From: Lacimicrobium alkaliphilum
GTDB taxonomy: Bacteria; Pseudomonadota; Gammaproteobacteria; Enterobacterales; Alteromonadaceae
NCBI RefSeq assembly: GCF_001466725.1
Contig: NZ_CP013650.1
Coordinates: 2,046,001-2,110,000, forward strand
DNA: 64,000 nucleotides
Reading direction: 5' to 3'
This document shows positions 42,456 through 52,041 of this stretch, piece after piece (positions within the stretch are counted from its first letter, which is position 1; every line of letters begins with the position of its first letter). Both the position numbers and the translations under genes were made by a program. The notes below the pieces were generated by a model. It did no database searches and was not told the origin of the DNA. It saw only the letters and a program-made list of their open reading frames with translations.

Positions 42456-44792
42456 ATGACAAAGCTGATAGATTTTTTAGAGTTGGTTATCTTCAGGCAC
42501 AGAGGCTGGGTCATTGCACTGTTTGCATTGTTTACCGGATATCTATTGTTGCAGGCTACTAACCTGCGCCTGGATGCCGCGTTTACCAAGAATATTCCGT
42601 TGAACCACAGTTATATGAAGACCTACATGGAGCACCAGAAAAATTTTGGTGGGGCCAATAGCATTCTGGTGTCGGTGTGTGACAGAGATTCGGATATTTT
42701 TAATGAAACCTTTTTCAATCGCCTGAAAGAAGTTCATGATCAGTTATTTTTTATTCCGGGAGTCGATCGTTCTCAGGTTAAGTCACTTTACAGTGCCTCG
42801 ACCCGTTTTACTGAGGTTGTTGAGGAGGGCTTTTCCGGGGGGCCGGTGATCCCGGCTGATTTTTCAGCTTCCGATCCCAGGGGGCTTGATCTGGTATCCC
42901 AGAATATCAGTAAGGCGGGTATTGTCGGACGAATGGTGTCCGATGATTTCCAGTGCGCTATGGTCAATGCCCAGCTGCTGGAATTGGATCCGCAAACCGG
43001 TGAACAACTGGATACCCTTGCGTTTGCTGCGGATCTCGAAGAGCAACTAAGAGGTCAATACGAAGACGACGAAATAAGCATCCATATTATTGGCTTTGCC
43101 AAGATGGTGGGTGATGTGGCAGATGGCGCAAAGGATGTATTGCTGTTTTTTGCCGTTGCTATCGCTATTACGGCCGTGATGGTGTACTTCTTCTGTAAAT
43201 CTCTGTTGCTGACCGTGTTGCCGTTAGCCTGCTCGATTATTGCGGTGATCTGGCAAATGGGTCTGGTTACCTTACTGGGCTTTGGTCTGGATCCTATGTC
43301 GATTCTGGTGCCATTCCTGGTTTTTGCTATTGGTGTCAGCCATGGCGTGCAGATGATTAATTCGGTCGGTAAGCAGGTGGTGATGGGGCACAGTGCCAAA
43401 TCCGGTGCACAGATGGCATTCCGCACTCTGCTGATCCCCGGTGGCGTTGCACTGCTGTCAGATACTGTTGGCTTTATGACTTTACTGGTCATTGATATTG
43501 GCATCATCAGAGAGCTGGCCATCACGGCCAGTTTAGGTGTGGCAGTGATTATTCTCACTAACCTCATCTTACTGCCGGTGTTAATGTCTTATGTGAAGCT
43601 TGGCGATAAATACAAAGCTAAGTTTGCCAATAAGGAAAAGCGTTCAGACCACTTCTGGGAAACCATTTCGAAATGTTCAAGCCCAAATGTGGCTAAGGTC
43701 ATTCTGGTATTGGTGGCTTTGTTGTTCGCTTATGGCTGGTATCAGTCGAGCCAGATGAAGATCGGCGATTTGCATGCCGGCGCTCCGGCTTTGCATGAAG
43801 ATTCCAGATATAATCAGGATACCTTCCTGATCACCGATAAGTATGCCATCAGCGTGGATTATTTGTCAGTGCTGGTAGAAACCACCGCATCAGCCTGTAC
43901 TTCACATCAGATTATGAGTGATATTGATGAGTTCCAGTGGAAGATGGAAAATGTTCCCGGGGTACAATCTACCGTGAGTCTGGCCTCTGTGGCTAAACTG
44001 ATCAATGCCGGTTATAACGAGGGTAATCCCAAGTGGCGGGTGTTGCCGAGAAACCAGCAAACCATGGTTCAGGCTATTTCCCGTGTTGACACCTCGTCCG
44101 GTCTGCTCAATGGTGATTGCTCGGTGATGCCGGTGATTCTGTTTATGGATGACCATAAAGCGGAAACCATCAACCGGGTCGTTGATGCGGTGAAAGAATA
44201 CCGTCAGCAGTATGAGCGTGAGGATTTACAGTTCAAACTGGCATCCGGGCCAGTGGGCGTGATGGCGGCCACTAACGAAGCCGTTAAAGCAGCTCAGAAC
44301 CCAATGATGGCTTACGTATTTGGTGCGGTGATTCTGTTGTGTCTGCTCAGTTTCCGATCATTACGCGCAACCTTGTCAGTGGTCATTCCTCTTTATGTGG
44401 TATCCGTGCTGGCACAGGCATTGATGACCAAACTACAAATTGGTTTAACGGTTTCCACTTTGCCGGTGATTGCCCTTGGGGTTGGTATTGGTGTCGACTA
44501 TGGTATCTACATTCTGTCAACTATGAGTCAGAAGCTTAAAAGTGGTATGCCGGTTCGTCAGGCGTATTTTGATGCGCTTAAAGAAAGGGGCAGTGCGGTG
44601 CTGTTTACCGGCATCACCCTGGCCATTGGTGTCAGTACCTGGGTGTTCTCCAGCCTCAAATTTCAGATGGATATGGGGATATTGCTGACCTTTATGTTTG
44701 TGGTAAATATGCTTGGAGCCATCGTGGTATTGCCCGCTTTGGCTTCTGTATTCTGGTATAAACAGAACAGCGATAAAAAAGTGCGAAAATAA
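42456..44792 (+). CDS. RND-superfamily transporter (MMPL/HpnN-like)
   Basis: A 778-residue inner-membrane protein in two halves, each with one helix, a large periplasmic loop and five or six further helices. The halves are marked by MSILVPFLVFAIGVSHGVQM and LPVIALGVGIGVDYGIYIL, with the acidic residue typical of RND motifs. Size and sequence fit the MMPL/HpnN group, which moves lipids and hopanoid-like molecules, better than drug-efflux RND pumps; no membrane-fusion partner gene is adjacent. Coupled to the YCF48-like gene and probably working with the DUF1302 and DUF1329 proteins on a hydrophobic substrate. Confidence 0.9.
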   Translation: MTKLIDFLELVIFRHRGWVIALFALFTGYLLLQATNLRLDAAFTKNIPLNHSYMKTYMEHQKNFGGANSILVSVCDRDSDIFNETFFNRLKEVHDQLFFIPGVDRSQVKSLYSASTRFTEVVEEGFSGGPVIPADFSASDPRGLDLVSQNISKAGIVGRMVSDDFQCAMVNAQLLELDPQTGEQLDTLAFAADLEEQLRGQYEDDEISIHIIGFAKMVGDVADGAKDVLLFFAVAIAITAVMVYFFCKSLLLTVLPLACSIIAVIWQMGLVTLLGFGLDPMSILVPFLVFAIGVSHGVQMINSVGKQVVMGHSAKSGAQMAFRTLLIPGGVALLSDTVGFMTLLVIDIGIIRELAITASLGVAVIILTNLILLPVLMSYVKLGDKYKAKFANKEKRSDHFWETISKCSSPNVAKVILVLVALLFAYGWYQSSQMKIGDLHAGAPALHEDSRYNQDTFLITDKYAISVDYLSVLVETTASACTSHQIMSDIDEFQWKMENVPGVQSTVSLASVAKLINAGYNEGNPKWRVLPRNQQTMVQAISRVDTSSGLLNGDCSVMPVILFMDDHKAETINRVVDAVKEYRQQYEREDLQFKLASGPVGVMAATNEAVKAAQNPMMAYVFGAVILLCLLSFRSLRATLSVVIPLYVVSVLAQALMTKLQIGLTVSTLPVIALGVGIGVDYGIYILSTMSQKLKSGMPVRQAYFDALKERGSAVLFTGITLAIGVSTWVFSSLKFQMDMGILLTFMFVVNMLGAIVVLPALASVFWYKQNSDKKVRK

Positions 44793-44821
44793 TTCACATT
44801 TTTTTTATGCAACAAAGTCCG

Positions 44822-44850
44822 GCCCGGAAAGATTCTGCGGTCGGGCTTTT
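44822..44850 (+). terminator. Probable terminator after the RND gene
   Basis: Short arms GCCCG (44822-44826) and CGGGC (44842-44846), extendable by G-U pairs, followed by TTTTGTTTT. The remaining gap up to 45117 (325 bp in all) contains only the palindrome listed next and no reading frame. Confidence 0.5.
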
Positions 44851-45065
44851 GTTTTCAGGCGGTAGTCTGAATGACGCACAATTAAGGCTTTTAGCGACGG
44901 ATAGCTATCAGTTCTGAACAGATTGGTGAAAATTTACCGAACCCCATACAGCCTGCATAGCGTTATTTTTATCCTGGCTCCCTGCATATCTATTTTTGTT
45001 GTCTTTGTTAACCCCTGTCAGGGCCTTTCAAAGCCCGCAGTAATCAGCGAGAATACGCCTAAAAT

Positions 45066-45086
45066 CTAAAGAACTCAGTTCTTTAG
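45066..45086. promoter_or_regulatory. 21-nt palindrome in the leader of the glutamate dehydrogenase gene
   Basis: Perfect 10-bp arms CTAAAGAACT (45066-45075) and AGTTCTTTAG (45077-45086) about a single C. It ends 31 nt before the start codon. There is no T run, so an operator or a leader-RNA stem is more likely than a terminator. Confidence 0.5.
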
Positions 45087-45117
45087 CCCTACAAAGTCTG
45101 CATAACAAGGTAGAAAA

Positions 45118-48100
45118 ATGACGGTTGATAACCAGCACTCTGTACTTTTGGATAATGTTTACACACTGATTCGTAAGAAAGTGGATAAAACGCAGGCGCA
45201 ACTGGTGGAGCAGTTTGCCAGAATTCTATTTAATAACATCTCCCGTGATGACCTGGAAAATCGTGTCGACAGCGATCTTTATGGGGCCAGTCTGAGCTTG
45301 TGGAATGAGTTCTCTGATTATCATGACAGCGAGCCATTCATCCGCGTATTCAATCCTGAAATATCCAAGCATGGCTGGCAGTCTTCACACACTATCATTG
45401 AGATCATCACTGAAGACATGCCGTTTCTGGTGGACTCAGTCAGAATGGCCATCAACCGTCTGAGTATTACTGCCCATTTGTTGCTGCACAGTCCCATCGC
45501 CGTTAAGCGGGATAAAAAGCATATGGTTGAAAGCCTTCTTGATACAAAAAAAGAAGGTCATGGCAAGCAAACGATTTTCCTTATCGAGGTAGACCGGCAA
45601 ACCAGTAAGAAAGCGCTGCAGGATATTGAGAAAGAGCTGCACTCGGTGCTGGATGAGGTTCAACTGGCGGTGTCTGACTGGATGCCGATGAAGAATCAGC
45701 TCAAGGAAATTATCGCCGGGTATGACAAACAGCCTTGTCCGGCGGGGCAGGAAGCGCAAAAACAAACCCATGCTTTTTTACGCTGGATCAGCAATGAAAA
45801 CTTTACCCTGATGGGCTATCGCCATTATCAGGCCAAAGCCATCGAAGGGGATCATCGCTGGATCGCGGACAATGATTCGAGTCTGGGATTAATGAAGAAC
45901 TCTGTCAGCAACAGGGAACGATTGCTTTCCAAACTGCCGGTTTCTGCACAGCAGGAAACCTTAAGTGAGAATCCCCTGATTCTGACCAAAACCAATTCCA
46001 AATCCAGGGTGCATCGCCCGGCGTATATGGATTACATCGGTATCAAGGAGTTTGATAAGCAGGGTAATGTAGTAGGGGAGCATCGCTTTATCGGCTTGTA
46101 TTCTTCCGCCTTTTACAATGCCGGAGCCTATGAAGTTCCCGTTCTCAAAGACAAAATTGCCCGCATGTGTGATAACTCAGGTTTCGACAAGACCTCACAT
46201 GCTTACAAGGCCTTTCTGAATATTCTGGAGACTTACCCCCGTGACGAACTGATTCAGGCTAATGAGTCAGAACTGGGTAAGATTGCCCTGGGCATTTTTC
46301 AGATGCAGGAGCGCGGCATCTCACGCTTGTTTATGCGCCGGGATGTGTTCGGACGTTTTTATTCCTGCATGGTGTTTGTGCCCAGAGAGCGCTACAACAC
46401 CCAGTTACGTAAAGAAACCCAGGCGCTGCTGCAAAAGTCCTTTAATAGTGATCAGGACGTGGAGTTCACCACCTATTTCTCTGAGTCTGTGTATGCCCGC
46501 ACCCATTACATCGTCAGGGTGAAAAATAACAATGTGGAAATTAATGTGAAGGAAATTGAAAAGAATATCATCGAGCTCAGCAAGCGTTGGGAAGACAAAC
46601 TCAGCAGTGCACTGAGAAGTACATATGGTGAAGCCCGCGGCAAGCAGCTGGATGAAAAATATCTCAATGCGTTCACCCGCAGCTATAAAGAGCATAATCT
46701 GCCCACCACTACAGTAGTGGATATTGAGAAAATCGAGAGCCTGACCGATACCCACACCCTGGATATGTTGTTCTACAGGCCGCAGGAAGAATCAGCTGAC
46801 AGTGAAGCGGTTAAACTGAAGTTGTTCCACCGTAATCAGCCCATTCATTTGTCTGCGGTACTGCCGATGCTGGAGCATTTTGGTCTGCGGGTCATCGATG
46901 AAAGTCCCTACCAGGTGAAGGCCAGTGACGGCAGCGTCAACTGGATTATGGATTTCTCCATGTTGCACACGGCCAGCAACAAGATGAGCCTGGAGCAGGC
47001 GCAGGAATTGTTCCAGGACGCCTTCTCAAAAGTCTGGTACCAACAACTGGAAGATGATGCCTTTAACCGTTTGGTGCTGGGCGCTGGCTTACCCGGTCGC
47101 AAGGTCACCATTTTGCGCGCCTATGCCAAATATATGCGCCAGACAGGCAGTTCCTTCAGTAAAAACTATATTGCTCGCACTTTGGATGCATACCCTGGTA
47201 TTGCAATATTGCTGGTAAACCTGTTCGAGCAGCGTTTTGACCCTAAAATCAAACGTTCAGAGAAAAAAGAAGAGGCCTTGCTGACAAAAGTCAAAGAGAG
47301 CCTGGACAACGTCTCTAATCTTGATGATGACCGTATTATCCGTCGTTATCTGGATATGATTATGGCCACCCTGAGAACCAACTTTTATCAGGCCGACGAG
47401 CAGGGCAATGACAAATCCTATATTTCCTTCAAGCTGCTGCCGGAACTGATCCCGGAAATGCCACTGCCACTGCCGAAATTCGAGATTTTCGTCTATTCGC
47501 CCAGGGTAGAAGGGGTGCATTTGCGCGGGGGTAAAGTCGCCCGTGGTGGTTTGCGCTGGTCCGATCGCCAGGAAGACTTCCGCACCGAGGTACTGGGACT
47601 GGTCAAGGCCCAGCAGGTTAAAAACACCGTCATCGTGCCAGTGGGCGCCAAGGGCGGCTTTGTATGTAAGAACCTGCCTGTGGGTGAAGGGCGCCAGGCG
47701 ATTTTCGAAGAAGGTAAAGCCTGCTACAAGATATTTATCCGCTCATTACTGGATATCACTGACAATATTGTTCAGGGTGAAGTGGTGCATCCTGAGAATG
47801 TGGTCAGACTGGATGAAGATGACCCATACCTGGTAGTTGCAGCCGATAAGGGCACCGCGACCTTTTCCGATATCGCCAATGGTATTGCTGAAGAGTATAA
47901 CTTCTGGCTGGGTGATGCCTTTGCATCGGGAGGCAGTGTTGGCTATGACCACAAGGGCATGGGTATTACCGCACGGGGTGCATGGGAGTCAGTTAAACGC
48001 CACTTCCTGGAAATGGGTGTGAACTGTCAGACCACTGACTTTACCTGTGTCGGCATCGGCGATATGGCCGGTGATGTGTTTGGTAACGGCATGTTGTTAT

Positions 48101-49944
48101 CCAGGCACATTCGCCTGGTGGCGGCCTTTAACCATATGCATATTTTCTTTGACCCCGATCCCGATGCAGCCAGCAGCTACAAAGAACGGGAACGCCTGTT
48201 TAAGGACACGTCACTGAATTGGGCAGACTATGACAAATCGTTAATCTCCAAAGGAGGTGGCGTATTTTCAAGGGCTGACAAGTCGATCAAGCTTTCCCCG
48301 GAAATGAAAAAGTGGCTGGGTACTAAACAGCAGACCATGACACCTAGCGAACTGATCAAAAACATCCTGCAAATGCAGGTGGATCTGATCTGGAACGGCG
48401 GTATCGGCACCTACATGAAAGGCAGCAAGGAAACGCATGCCGATGTGGGTGATCGTGCCAATGATGATCTGAGGGTAAATGGTAATCAGGTCAAAGCAAA
48501 AATAATAGGAGAGGGCGGTAACCTCGGTTTTACGCAACTGGGCAGAATTGAGTACTGCGCAAATGGCGGACGCATGAATACCGACTTTATCGATAATGTC
48601 GGTGGTGTGGACTGCTCAGATAACGAAGTTAACATCAAGATATTGCTGAATACCCTCGTGCAGGACGGTGAACTGACGCTCAAACAGCGTAATAAGCTGC
48701 TCTATGACATGACCGATGATGTGGCGCAAATCGTATTGCAGGATTGTAAGCGTCAGACTCAGTCTATCTCTATTGACGAGTTGGGCGGTGCAGATCGACT
48801 CAAAGAGCAACTGCGCTTTATCCATGGGCTGGAGCGAGAGGGGAACCTGAACCGCGAACTGGAGTTTATTCCTTCCGATGATGAACTGTCTGAACGTCAG
48901 GCCTCCGATAAAGGGCTGACCCGGCCGGAAATGTCGGTATTGCTGGCTTACGGCAAGATGGTACTGAAAGAAAGACTGAACATTCCGGAGGTTACGGATA
49001 ACCCTTATCATGCAAAATTGCTGATCAGCGCCTTCCCTAAACCTCTGCAGGACAGGTTCTCGGAGCAAATGACTCAGCATCCGCTGCGCGGCGAAATCAT
49101 TGCCACTAAGCTGACCAATAATATGCTCAATGATATGGGCCTAAACTTCGCCTTCAGGCTGCAGGAAGAGACCGGCGCCACTATTTCCGAGGTAGTTAAT
49201 GCCTATTCTGTGGTCAAGGGTATTTTCGGCATGGAAACCCTGTGGCGGGATATTGAAAAGCTTGAAGACAAAATCACCAGCGATGTGTTGCTGAGTATGC
49301 TTGATGATATGCGCCGCACGCTGCGTCGCGCCTCACGCTGGTACCTGCGTCATGGTAATAAAGCCATGGCGATTGATGAGTCGGTGGAGTTTTACCGCAG
49401 TACCTTTGATGACCTGAGTAAGAATCTGCAGAATTATCTGGTAGAAGAGGAATACAAGGAACTGGAAAACAAAGCGCTTAAACTGACTAAAGGTGGCGTA
49501 CCTGACAATATTGCCTATAAAGTCGGTAGCCTGAGCAATCTGTTTTCCTGCCTGGATCTGGCCCAGATTGCTGCCAATGAGGGTAAGCCGGTGGCGCTGG
49601 TCGCGAGTCTCTATTACAGATTGGGTAACAAGCTGCAATTGCACTGGTTCCTGGATCAAATTAACCGTCAGTCCGTGAGCAATCATTGGCAGGCACTGGC
49701 CAGAGCCTCTTACCGCGAAGAACTGGACTGGCAGCAACGGGCCATTACCTCAGTACTGTTGAAGTTTGAGCCGGATAATAAAGACGCCCAGGCGATTCTG
49801 GATAACTGGATGGAAGCCCATAAGGTATTGCTGGAACGCTGGTATCACATGATGTCTGAGTTTAAGACCAGCAGCACCCATGAGTTCGCCAAATTCTCTG
49901 TGGCATTGCGTGAGTTGATGCTGCTCAGTCTCAACTGCTCTTAG
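45118..49944 (+). CDS. gdhB: NAD-specific glutamate dehydrogenase, large 180-kDa type
   Basis: A 1608-residue enzyme that oxidises glutamate to 2-oxoglutarate and ammonia with NAD, feeding carbon into the TCA cycle. The family is known from Streptomyces, Pseudomonas and Caulobacter. The N-terminal third holds ACT-like regulatory domains. The catalytic core (about residues 780-1250) has LRGGKVARGGLRWSDR and PVGAKGGFV with catalytic Lys845. A C-terminal helical domain closes the protein. An AAGG site precedes the ATG. Monocistronic, with a palindrome in its leader and a strong terminator. Confidence 0.97.
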   Translation: MTVDNQHSVLLDNVYTLIRKKVDKTQAQLVEQFARILFNNISRDDLENRVDSDLYGASLSLWNEFSDYHDSEPFIRVFNPEISKHGWQSSHTIIEIITEDMPFLVDSVRMAINRLSITAHLLLHSPIAVKRDKKHMVESLLDTKKEGHGKQTIFLIEVDRQTSKKALQDIEKELHSVLDEVQLAVSDWMPMKNQLKEIIAGYDKQPCPAGQEAQKQTHAFLRWISNENFTLMGYRHYQAKAIEGDHRWIADNDSSLGLMKNSVSNRERLLSKLPVSAQQETLSENPLILTKTNSKSRVHRPAYMDYIGIKEFDKQGNVVGEHRFIGLYSSAFYNAGAYEVPVLKDKIARMCDNSGFDKTSHAYKAFLNILETYPRDELIQANESELGKIALGIFQMQERGISRLFMRRDVFGRFYSCMVFVPRERYNTQLRKETQALLQKSFNSDQDVEFTTYFSESVYARTHYIVRVKNNNVEINVKEIEKNIIELSKRWEDKLSSALRSTYGEARGKQLDEKYLNAFTRSYKEHNLPTTTVVDIEKIESLTDTHTLDMLFYRPQEESADSEAVKLKLFHRNQPIHLSAVLPMLEHFGLRVIDESPYQVKASDGSVNWIMDFSMLHTASNKMSLEQAQELFQDAFSKVWYQQLEDDAFNRLVLGAGLPGRKVTILRAYAKYMRQTGSSFSKNYIARTLDAYPGIAILLVNLFEQRFDPKIKRSEKKEEALLTKVKESLDNVSNLDDDRIIRRYLDMIMATLRTNFYQADEQGNDKSYISFKLLPELIPEMPLPLPKFEIFVYSPRVEGVHLRGGKVARGGLRWSDRQEDFRTEVLGLVKAQQVKNTVIVPVGAKGGFVCKNLPVGEGRQAIFEEGKACYKIFIRSLLDITDNIVQGEVVHPENVVRLDEDDPYLVVAADKGTATFSDIANGIAEEYNFWLGDAFASGGSVGYDHKGMGITARGAWESVKRHFLEMGVNCQTTDFTCVGIGDMAGDVFGNGMLLSRHIRLVAAFNHMHIFFDPDPDAASSYKERERLFKDTSLNWADYDKSLISKGGGVFSRADKSIKLSPEMKKWLGTKQQTMTPSELIKNILQMQVDLIWNGGIGTYMKGSKETHADVGDRANDDLRVNGNQVKAKIIGEGGNLGFTQLGRIEYCANGGRMNTDFIDNVGGVDCSDNEVNIKILLNTLVQDGELTLKQRNKLLYDMTDDVAQIVLQDCKRQTQSISIDELGGADRLKEQLRFIHGLEREGNLNRELEFIPSDDELSERQASDKGLTRPEMSVLLAYGKMVLKERLNIPEVTDNPYHAKLLISAFPKPLQDRFSEQMTQHPLRGEIIATKLTNNMLNDMGLNFAFRLQEETGATISEVVNAYSVVKGIFGMETLWRDIEKLEDKITSDVLLSMLDDMRRTLRRASRWYLRHGNKAMAIDESVEFYRSTFDDLSKNLQNYLVEEEYKELENKALKLTKGGVPDNIAYKVGSLSNLFSCLDLAQIAANEGKPVALVASLYYRLGNKLQLHWFLDQINRQSVSNHWQALARASYREELDWQQRAITSVLLKFEPDNKDAQAILDNWMEAHKVLLERWYHMMSEFKTSSTHEFAKFSVALRELMLLSLNCS

Positions 49945-49971
49945 GTTTTAACAGGATTTTTTGTATATAAT

Positions 49972-49996
49972 GCCCCGGTTTTACCGGGGCTTTTTT
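49972..49996 (+). terminator. Rho-independent terminator after the glutamate dehydrogenase gene
   Basis: Perfect 8-bp arms GCCCCGGT (49972-49979) and ACCGGGGC (49983-49990) around TTT, followed by six T residues. Confidence 0.93.
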
Positions 49997-50000
49997 ATGT

Positions 50001-50098
50001 CCAGGGGCTGGGAATGCCAGAAAAATGCGAAGCATTTTTAATGACCAGCGCGCAGGCATGGATGCCGCAGCTGGACTTTTGATAAAGGCAGGATGCCT
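50001..50098. repeat. Cluster of palindromic units after the glutamate dehydrogenase gene
   Basis: Three perfect hairpins lie in a row: AAAAATGC/GCATTTTT (50020-50027, 50031-50038; GAA loop), GGCAT/ATGCC (50055-50065 region) and AGGCA/TGCCT (50086-50098 region). An outer GTCCAG near 50000 can pair with CTGGAC near 50071-50076. The whole looks like a compound intergenic repeat of the REP/BIME kind. The 308-bp gap holds this, the terminator and the tandem repeat below, and no reading frame. Confidence 0.6.
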
Positions 50099-50105
50099 GA
50101 TTCAA

Positions 50106-50205
50106 AAGGACGGTATGCCGGGGTTGTAGGGAACATTCCCCGGCGATGTCCAGGGAAGGACGGTATGCCGGAAATGTCAGGAACGGATTTCCGGTGATCT
50201 CGTTC
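50106..50205. repeat. Two tandem 50-bp hairpin repeats upstream of pyrD
   Basis: The 16-nt block AAGGACGGTATGCCGG occurs at 50106 and 50156. Each copy continues into a stem-loop: CCGGGG/CCCCGG in the first, CCGGAAAT/ATTTCCGG in the second. A shared GGAAC lies in the loop and a GAT follows the stem. The arms differ between copies but stay complementary. Confidence 0.7.
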
Positions 50206-50252
50206 CTGTAACTGCAATCCAAATTAATCAATAACAGGTGGATACAGCGCCC

Positions 50253-51260
50253 ATGTATACGTTTCTCAGAGAGTTATTGTTCAGTCTTGATGCCGAGAGA
50301 TCCCACGATGTCAGTATGGGCTTTTTAAAACACAGCCAGCATAATTTGTTAAACAGATTGTATGCACAAAAGTTGCCGCCAAAACCGGTTCAGGTACTGG
50401 GTATGAACTTCCCCAATCCGCTGGGACTGGCCGCCGGATTGGATAAAAATGGCGAATGTATTGACGCTTTTGCTGCCATGGGGTTTGGCTTTATCGAAAT
50501 CGGCACTGTTACGCCCAGACCTCAGCCTGGTAATGATAAACCCAGATTATTCCGCTTACCCCAGTCTCAGGCCATCATCAATCGTATGGGCTTTAACAAC
50601 AAAGGGGTTGACTATCTGGTAGAGCAGGTCAGGCAGGCGGAATATCAGGGCATTCTGGGCATTAACATCGGTAAGAACAAAAGCACAGCCGAAGAGCGCG
50701 CACTGGATGATTATATTCTGTGTCTGGACAAGGTCTACAACCATGCCAGCTATGTCACCATCAATATTTCATCACCGAATACACCCGGCCTGCGAAATCT
50801 GCAATACGGCGAAGCCCTGGACTCATTGTTGCGTGGTCTGAAACTACAGCAGGATAAATTGGCCCAGCGCCATGGTAAGTATGTTCCGATACTGGTAAAG
50901 ATTGCCCCGGATCTCAGCGATGAAGAATTACAGGATATTGCCCGCTCACTGATGCAAAGTGGCATGGATGGTGTGATTGCCACCAATACCACCCTCAGCC
51001 GCGAAAAGGTTAAGGGGCAGCAATATGCACAGGAGAGTGGGGGACTCAGTGGATCGCCACTGACAGACCAGAGTCAGATGATCGTCAGCAAACTCAGTAA
51101 GGCGCTGCAGGGTAATATGCCAATTATTGGTGTCGGCGGTATCGATTCACCCGAGACAGCAAAAGCCCGCATGAACGCAGGATCGGATCTGATCCAGATC
51201 TACTCCTCTTTGATCTATCAGGGGCCTGAACTGATCGCCAGGATCCTTAAATCCTTATAA
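50253..51260 (+). CDS. pyrD: Dihydroorotate dehydrogenase (quinone), class 2
   Basis: A 335-residue FMN enzyme at the inner membrane that oxidises dihydroorotate to orotate and passes electrons to the quinone pool (pyrimidine synthesis, fourth step). An N-terminal membrane-associating helix pair precedes the barrel. Motifs include [22 protein letters not shown], and [11 protein letters not shown] with the catalytic serine near residue 174. The ATG at 50253 matches the family start ([10 protein letters not shown]); an in-frame GTG 15 nt upstream lacks a binding site. zapC follows, as in related genomes. Confidence 0.96.
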   Translation: MYTFLRELLFSLDAERSHDVSMGFLKHSQHNLLNRLYAQKLPPKPVQVLGMNFPNPLGLAAGLDKNGECIDAFAAMGFGFIEIGTVTPRPQPGNDKPRLFRLPQSQAIINRMGFNNKGVDYLVEQVRQAEYQGILGINIGKNKSTAEERALDDYILCLDKVYNHASYVTINISSPNTPGLRNLQYGEALDSLLRGLKLQQDKLAQRHGKYVPILVKIAPDLSDEELQDIARSLMQSGMDGVIATNTTLSREKVKGQQYAQESGGLSGSPLTDQSQMIVSKLSKALQGNMPIIGVGGIDSPETAKARMNAGSDLIQIYSSLIYQGPELIARILKSL

Positions 51261-51280
51261 GGATCCCGCCGCGATCCTTT
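51259..51280 (+). terminator. Probable terminator overlapping the pyrD stop codon
   Basis: Arms AAGGATC (51259-51265) and GATCCTT (51273-51279) with a 7-nt loop. Only a short T run follows, so its strength is uncertain. Confidence 0.5.
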
Positions 51281-51365
51281 CCCACTATTATAAAAAAATA
51301 TTAATAAAAATAGATGGTTAGGTGTATGTTCAGGGAAGACAATAATAAGCGATGGAGGGCCCGGT

Positions 51366-51893
51366 ATGCTGCAACCTGATACAAACTGGTATTGGTTTTA
51401 TGATTCACAACATGGCTGCTTGTCGCTGTCTATGGGCGAAATGCAGTTTACAACACCTTATGCATACAAGGTGCTCAATCGCTCTCCCGTCAAGGCGGCA
51501 GATTTCGACCTGCAGGACCTTGAGCATTATTCTCTAGTTGCCCGTGAGCTTGAATTGACATGCACGACCTTTTCGGCTGCGCTAAAGACTCAGTTGGCGC
51601 TGAATATTTGTGCAGCCCTGAGATTCCATAAGCCGCTGATGCCAAAAAGCTGGTTCTTTAATCGTCACAACAATCCGGGCCATTATCATCACCTTGCATA
51701 CCTGACCACCGCAACCTCAGAAGCCAGAGTCTGGGTTGTCGAAGAAAAGCCCAGCAGTTGCCTGTGCATGCTATTGAGCCCTGAACTTGAGCTTCGTCAG
51801 GGTAAAACAATGAAACAGTTTGAGCTTATCCGGGTTACACCGGATTGTTTGCTACCTTGCCTGGAACAATACCCACAGTTAAAACGAGCCTGA
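51366..51893 (+). CDS. zapC: Cell division protein ZapC
   Basis: A 175-residue cytoplasmic protein that in E. coli binds FtsZ and bundles its protofilaments. The N-terminal NWYWFYDSQHGCLSL, the KPLMPKSWFF segment and the C-terminal hydrophobic strands align with ZapC (180 residues in E. coli) by eye. The position after pyrD and before rlmKL is the same as in E. coli. A strong GGAGG site precedes the ATG. Confidence 0.88.
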   Translation: MLQPDTNWYWFYDSQHGCLSLSMGEMQFTTPYAYKVLNRSPVKAADFDLQDLEHYSLVARELELTCTTFSAALKTQLALNICAALRFHKPLMPKSWFFNRHNNPGHYHHLAYLTTATSEARVWVVEEKPSSCLCMLLSPELELRQGKTMKQFELIRVTPDCLLPCLEQYPQLKRA

Positions 51894-52041
51894 GTATCAC
51901 AGCTCGGAGTTGTTGTGCCAATCTGCTCTGACAGAGCAATTATCTGTGTGGATTGGTATTCTCCTCAGTGATAAAAATTGATCCATACAAAAGACATCAT
52001 TTCCCTTATAATCCCTGCCTTTGATTTTTAACGGGCACGGC

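Noticed and set aside
43055-43567. 170-codon minus-strand frame opposite the RND gene
   Set aside because: It mirrors membrane-helix codons of the RND transporter and has no protein-like pattern of its own.
50106-50205. CRISPR-like array
   Set aside because: Only two copies, each with internal hairpin structure and diverged arms; no spacers of constant form and no cas genes.
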